This document shows, one piece after another, positions 5,258 to 6,134 of a stretch of 6,134 nucleotides of DNA (position 1 is its first letter; every line of letters starts with the position of its first letter). Location of the stretch: the NCBI GenBank assembly GCA_001796525.1, contig MGMT01000017.1, forward strand, positions 1-6,134, in the 5' to 3' direction. Made by a program: the position numbers and the translations under genes. The notes under the pieces were generated by a model. That model ran no database searches, had not been told where the DNA came from, and saw nothing but the letters and a program-made list of their open reading frames with translations. Origin of the DNA: Chloroflexi bacterium RBG_13_51_52. GTDB taxonomy: Bacteria; Chloroflexota; Dehalococcoidia; Dehalococcoidales; RBG-16-60-22.

Positions 5258-6134
5258 ATGCCTACCGATATTATCCTTAAAAACGCTAACGTTATCACCT
5301 CGGACGCCGCCCAACCGAGAGCCGGACTCGCGGCTGTCTCTGACGACTCCATATTTTTTGTCGGCAACAATTCCGAATTAGACAGGCTGACCGGGCGGAC
5401 TACTAAAGTCATCGACTGCGCCGGCAGGACGGTTGTCCCCGGCTTTAACGATGCCCACCTCCACCTTTTCTCCTTTATCAGAAAGCTGATGAGTATCGAC
5501 CTTTCTCCGGCGTCGGTCCGTTCCGTCGAGGATATTAAAGAAGCCGTCCGTAAAAAATCTTTAGAAACCCCGCCCGGCACCTGGATTAGCGGCACCGACT
5601 ATAATGAGTTTTACCTCGAGGGCAAGCGCTGCCCCACCCGCCGGGACCTGGATGAGGTCGCCCCCGCCCACCCGGTAGTCTTAAGCCATCGCTCCCTGCA
5701 CGCCTGCGTGCTTAATTCGCTGGCGCTCTCGCTGGCAGGTATTAGCGCTGAAACGCCGGAGCCTGCAGGCGCCCGCATCGAGCGCGACCTTGCCACCGGG
5801 GAGCCTAACGGCATCCTCATAGACATGCTTAATTACATTCGAAGCGAGGTCATGCCCCCTTTTTCCGATGAGGAATTAGCGGAAGGTATTACTTTGGCAG
5901 ACAAATACTTCCTGTCGCACGGCATCACTTCCTTCCAGGAGGCGACCGTCAGCAACGACATCAAGCGATGGGAAACGGTTTGTGATTTCAGACTTCACGG
6001 AAACCTGCACAGTCGTATTACCATGATGGCCGGCTTACCTTACTGGCAGGAGTTCAAGAAAATGAATCTCAAGACCGGCTCCGGCGATAACCTGATGCAG
6101 CTCGGCGCGGTAAAGATAATGCTGGAAGTCCAGC
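5258..6134 (+). CDS. Metal-dependent amidohydrolase, Amidohydro_3 (YtcJ-like), 3' end missing
   Basis: The N-terminal 292 residues of a metal-dependent hydrolase, open to the right edge with no stop. Full-length relatives have roughly 520-560 residues, so a little over half is present. An N-terminal beta-sandwich portion (1-60, DIILKNANVIT ... VIDCAGRTVVPGF) leads into the metal-binding HxH of FNDAHLHL (His67, His69). Family landmarks are GTWISGTDYNE (107-117), PVVLSHRSLHACVLNSLAL (139-157, with His148 and the NS pair), TGEPNGIL (180-187), YFLSHGITSFQEA (217-229) and the strand GAVKIMLE (283-290) with Lys286. Relatives hydrolyse amide or imide-like bonds in varied small molecules, and no substrate can be assigned. 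No signal peptide is seen. Start ATG 5258 has AAAAGGG (5241-5247) 10 bases upstream and begins exactly at the typical family N-terminus. Confidence 0.9.
   Translation, partial: MPTDIILKNANVITSDAAQPRAGLAAVSDDSIFFVGNNSELDRLTGRTTKVIDCAGRTVVPGFNDAHLHLFSFIRKLMSIDLSPASVRSVEDIKEAVRKKSLETPPGTWISGTDYNEFYLEGKRCPTRRDLDEVAPAHPVVLSHRSLHACVLNSLALSLAGISAETPEPAGARIERDLATGEPNGILIDMLNYIRSEVMPPFSDEELAEGITLADKYFLSHGITSFQEATVSNDIKRWETVCDFRLHGNLHSRITMMAGLPYWQEFKKMNLKTGSGDNLMQLGAVKIMLEVQ

Noticed and set aside
5239..5826. Minus-strand open frames of 118 and 71 codons under the amidohydrolase
   Set aside because: The plus-strand frame is open from 5258 to the window edge and carries continuous amidohydrolase motifs, so the minus-strand frames are shadows.

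Overview
This 6.1 kb window is ordinary-looking, densely packed chromosomal DNA of moderate GC with strong Shine-Dalgarno sequences (AGGAGG, AAGGAG, GAGGT). It carries acyl-CoA metabolism genes, an NAD synthase and an amidohydrolase. The combination of a MeaB-type GTPase, an acyl-CoA dehydrogenase, an SCP-x-type thiolase paired with a DUF35 zinc-ribbon/OB protein, and a YtcJ-like amidohydrolase is what one meets in environmental, often uncultured bacteria such as Dehalococcoidia-type Chloroflexota or Desulfobacterota. That taxonomic guess rests on gene content only and is not firm. No rRNA, tRNA, CRISPR array, insertion sequence or phage gene was seen.

Layout. (1) Plus strand, 1-1955: the C-terminal five-sixths or so of a MeaB/ArgK-family G-protein chaperone, translationally coupled to a 381-residue acyl-CoA dehydrogenase. 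The start of the MeaB gene lies off the left edge. (2) Minus strand, 4323 down to 1957: a compact three-gene operon, thiolase -> DUF35 Zn-ribbon/OB-fold protein -> HCX5R tyrosine-type phosphatase, with gaps of only 4-5 nt. It meets the acyl-CoA dehydrogenase tail-to-tail with one base between the stop codons. (3) Minus strand, 5178-4450: an ammonia-dependent NAD synthetase (nadE), followed by a plausible intrinsic terminator and then a good sigma70-like promoter for the thiolase operon. (4) A 79-bp AT-rich divergent promoter region. (5) Plus strand, 5258 to the right edge: the N-terminal 292 residues of an amidohydrolase of the Amidohydro_3 (YtcJ-like) family, running off the window.

How the genes fit together. 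MeaB proteins load and protect B12-dependent acyl-CoA mutases. The acyl-CoA dehydrogenase oxidises an acyl-CoA at the alpha-beta position. The thiolase/DUF35 pair makes or breaks C-C bonds in acyl-CoAs. The two blocks therefore look like parts of a fatty, branched-chain or dicarboxylic acyl-CoA pathway, although no substrate can be assigned from sequence. The phosphatase, nadE and the amidohydrolase have no obvious biochemical link to that pathway. No gene appears broken, and no long stretch (more than 300 bases) lacks a gene. The least expected item is the phosphatase locked into the thiolase-DUF35 operon. I did not find a convincing undescribed system.
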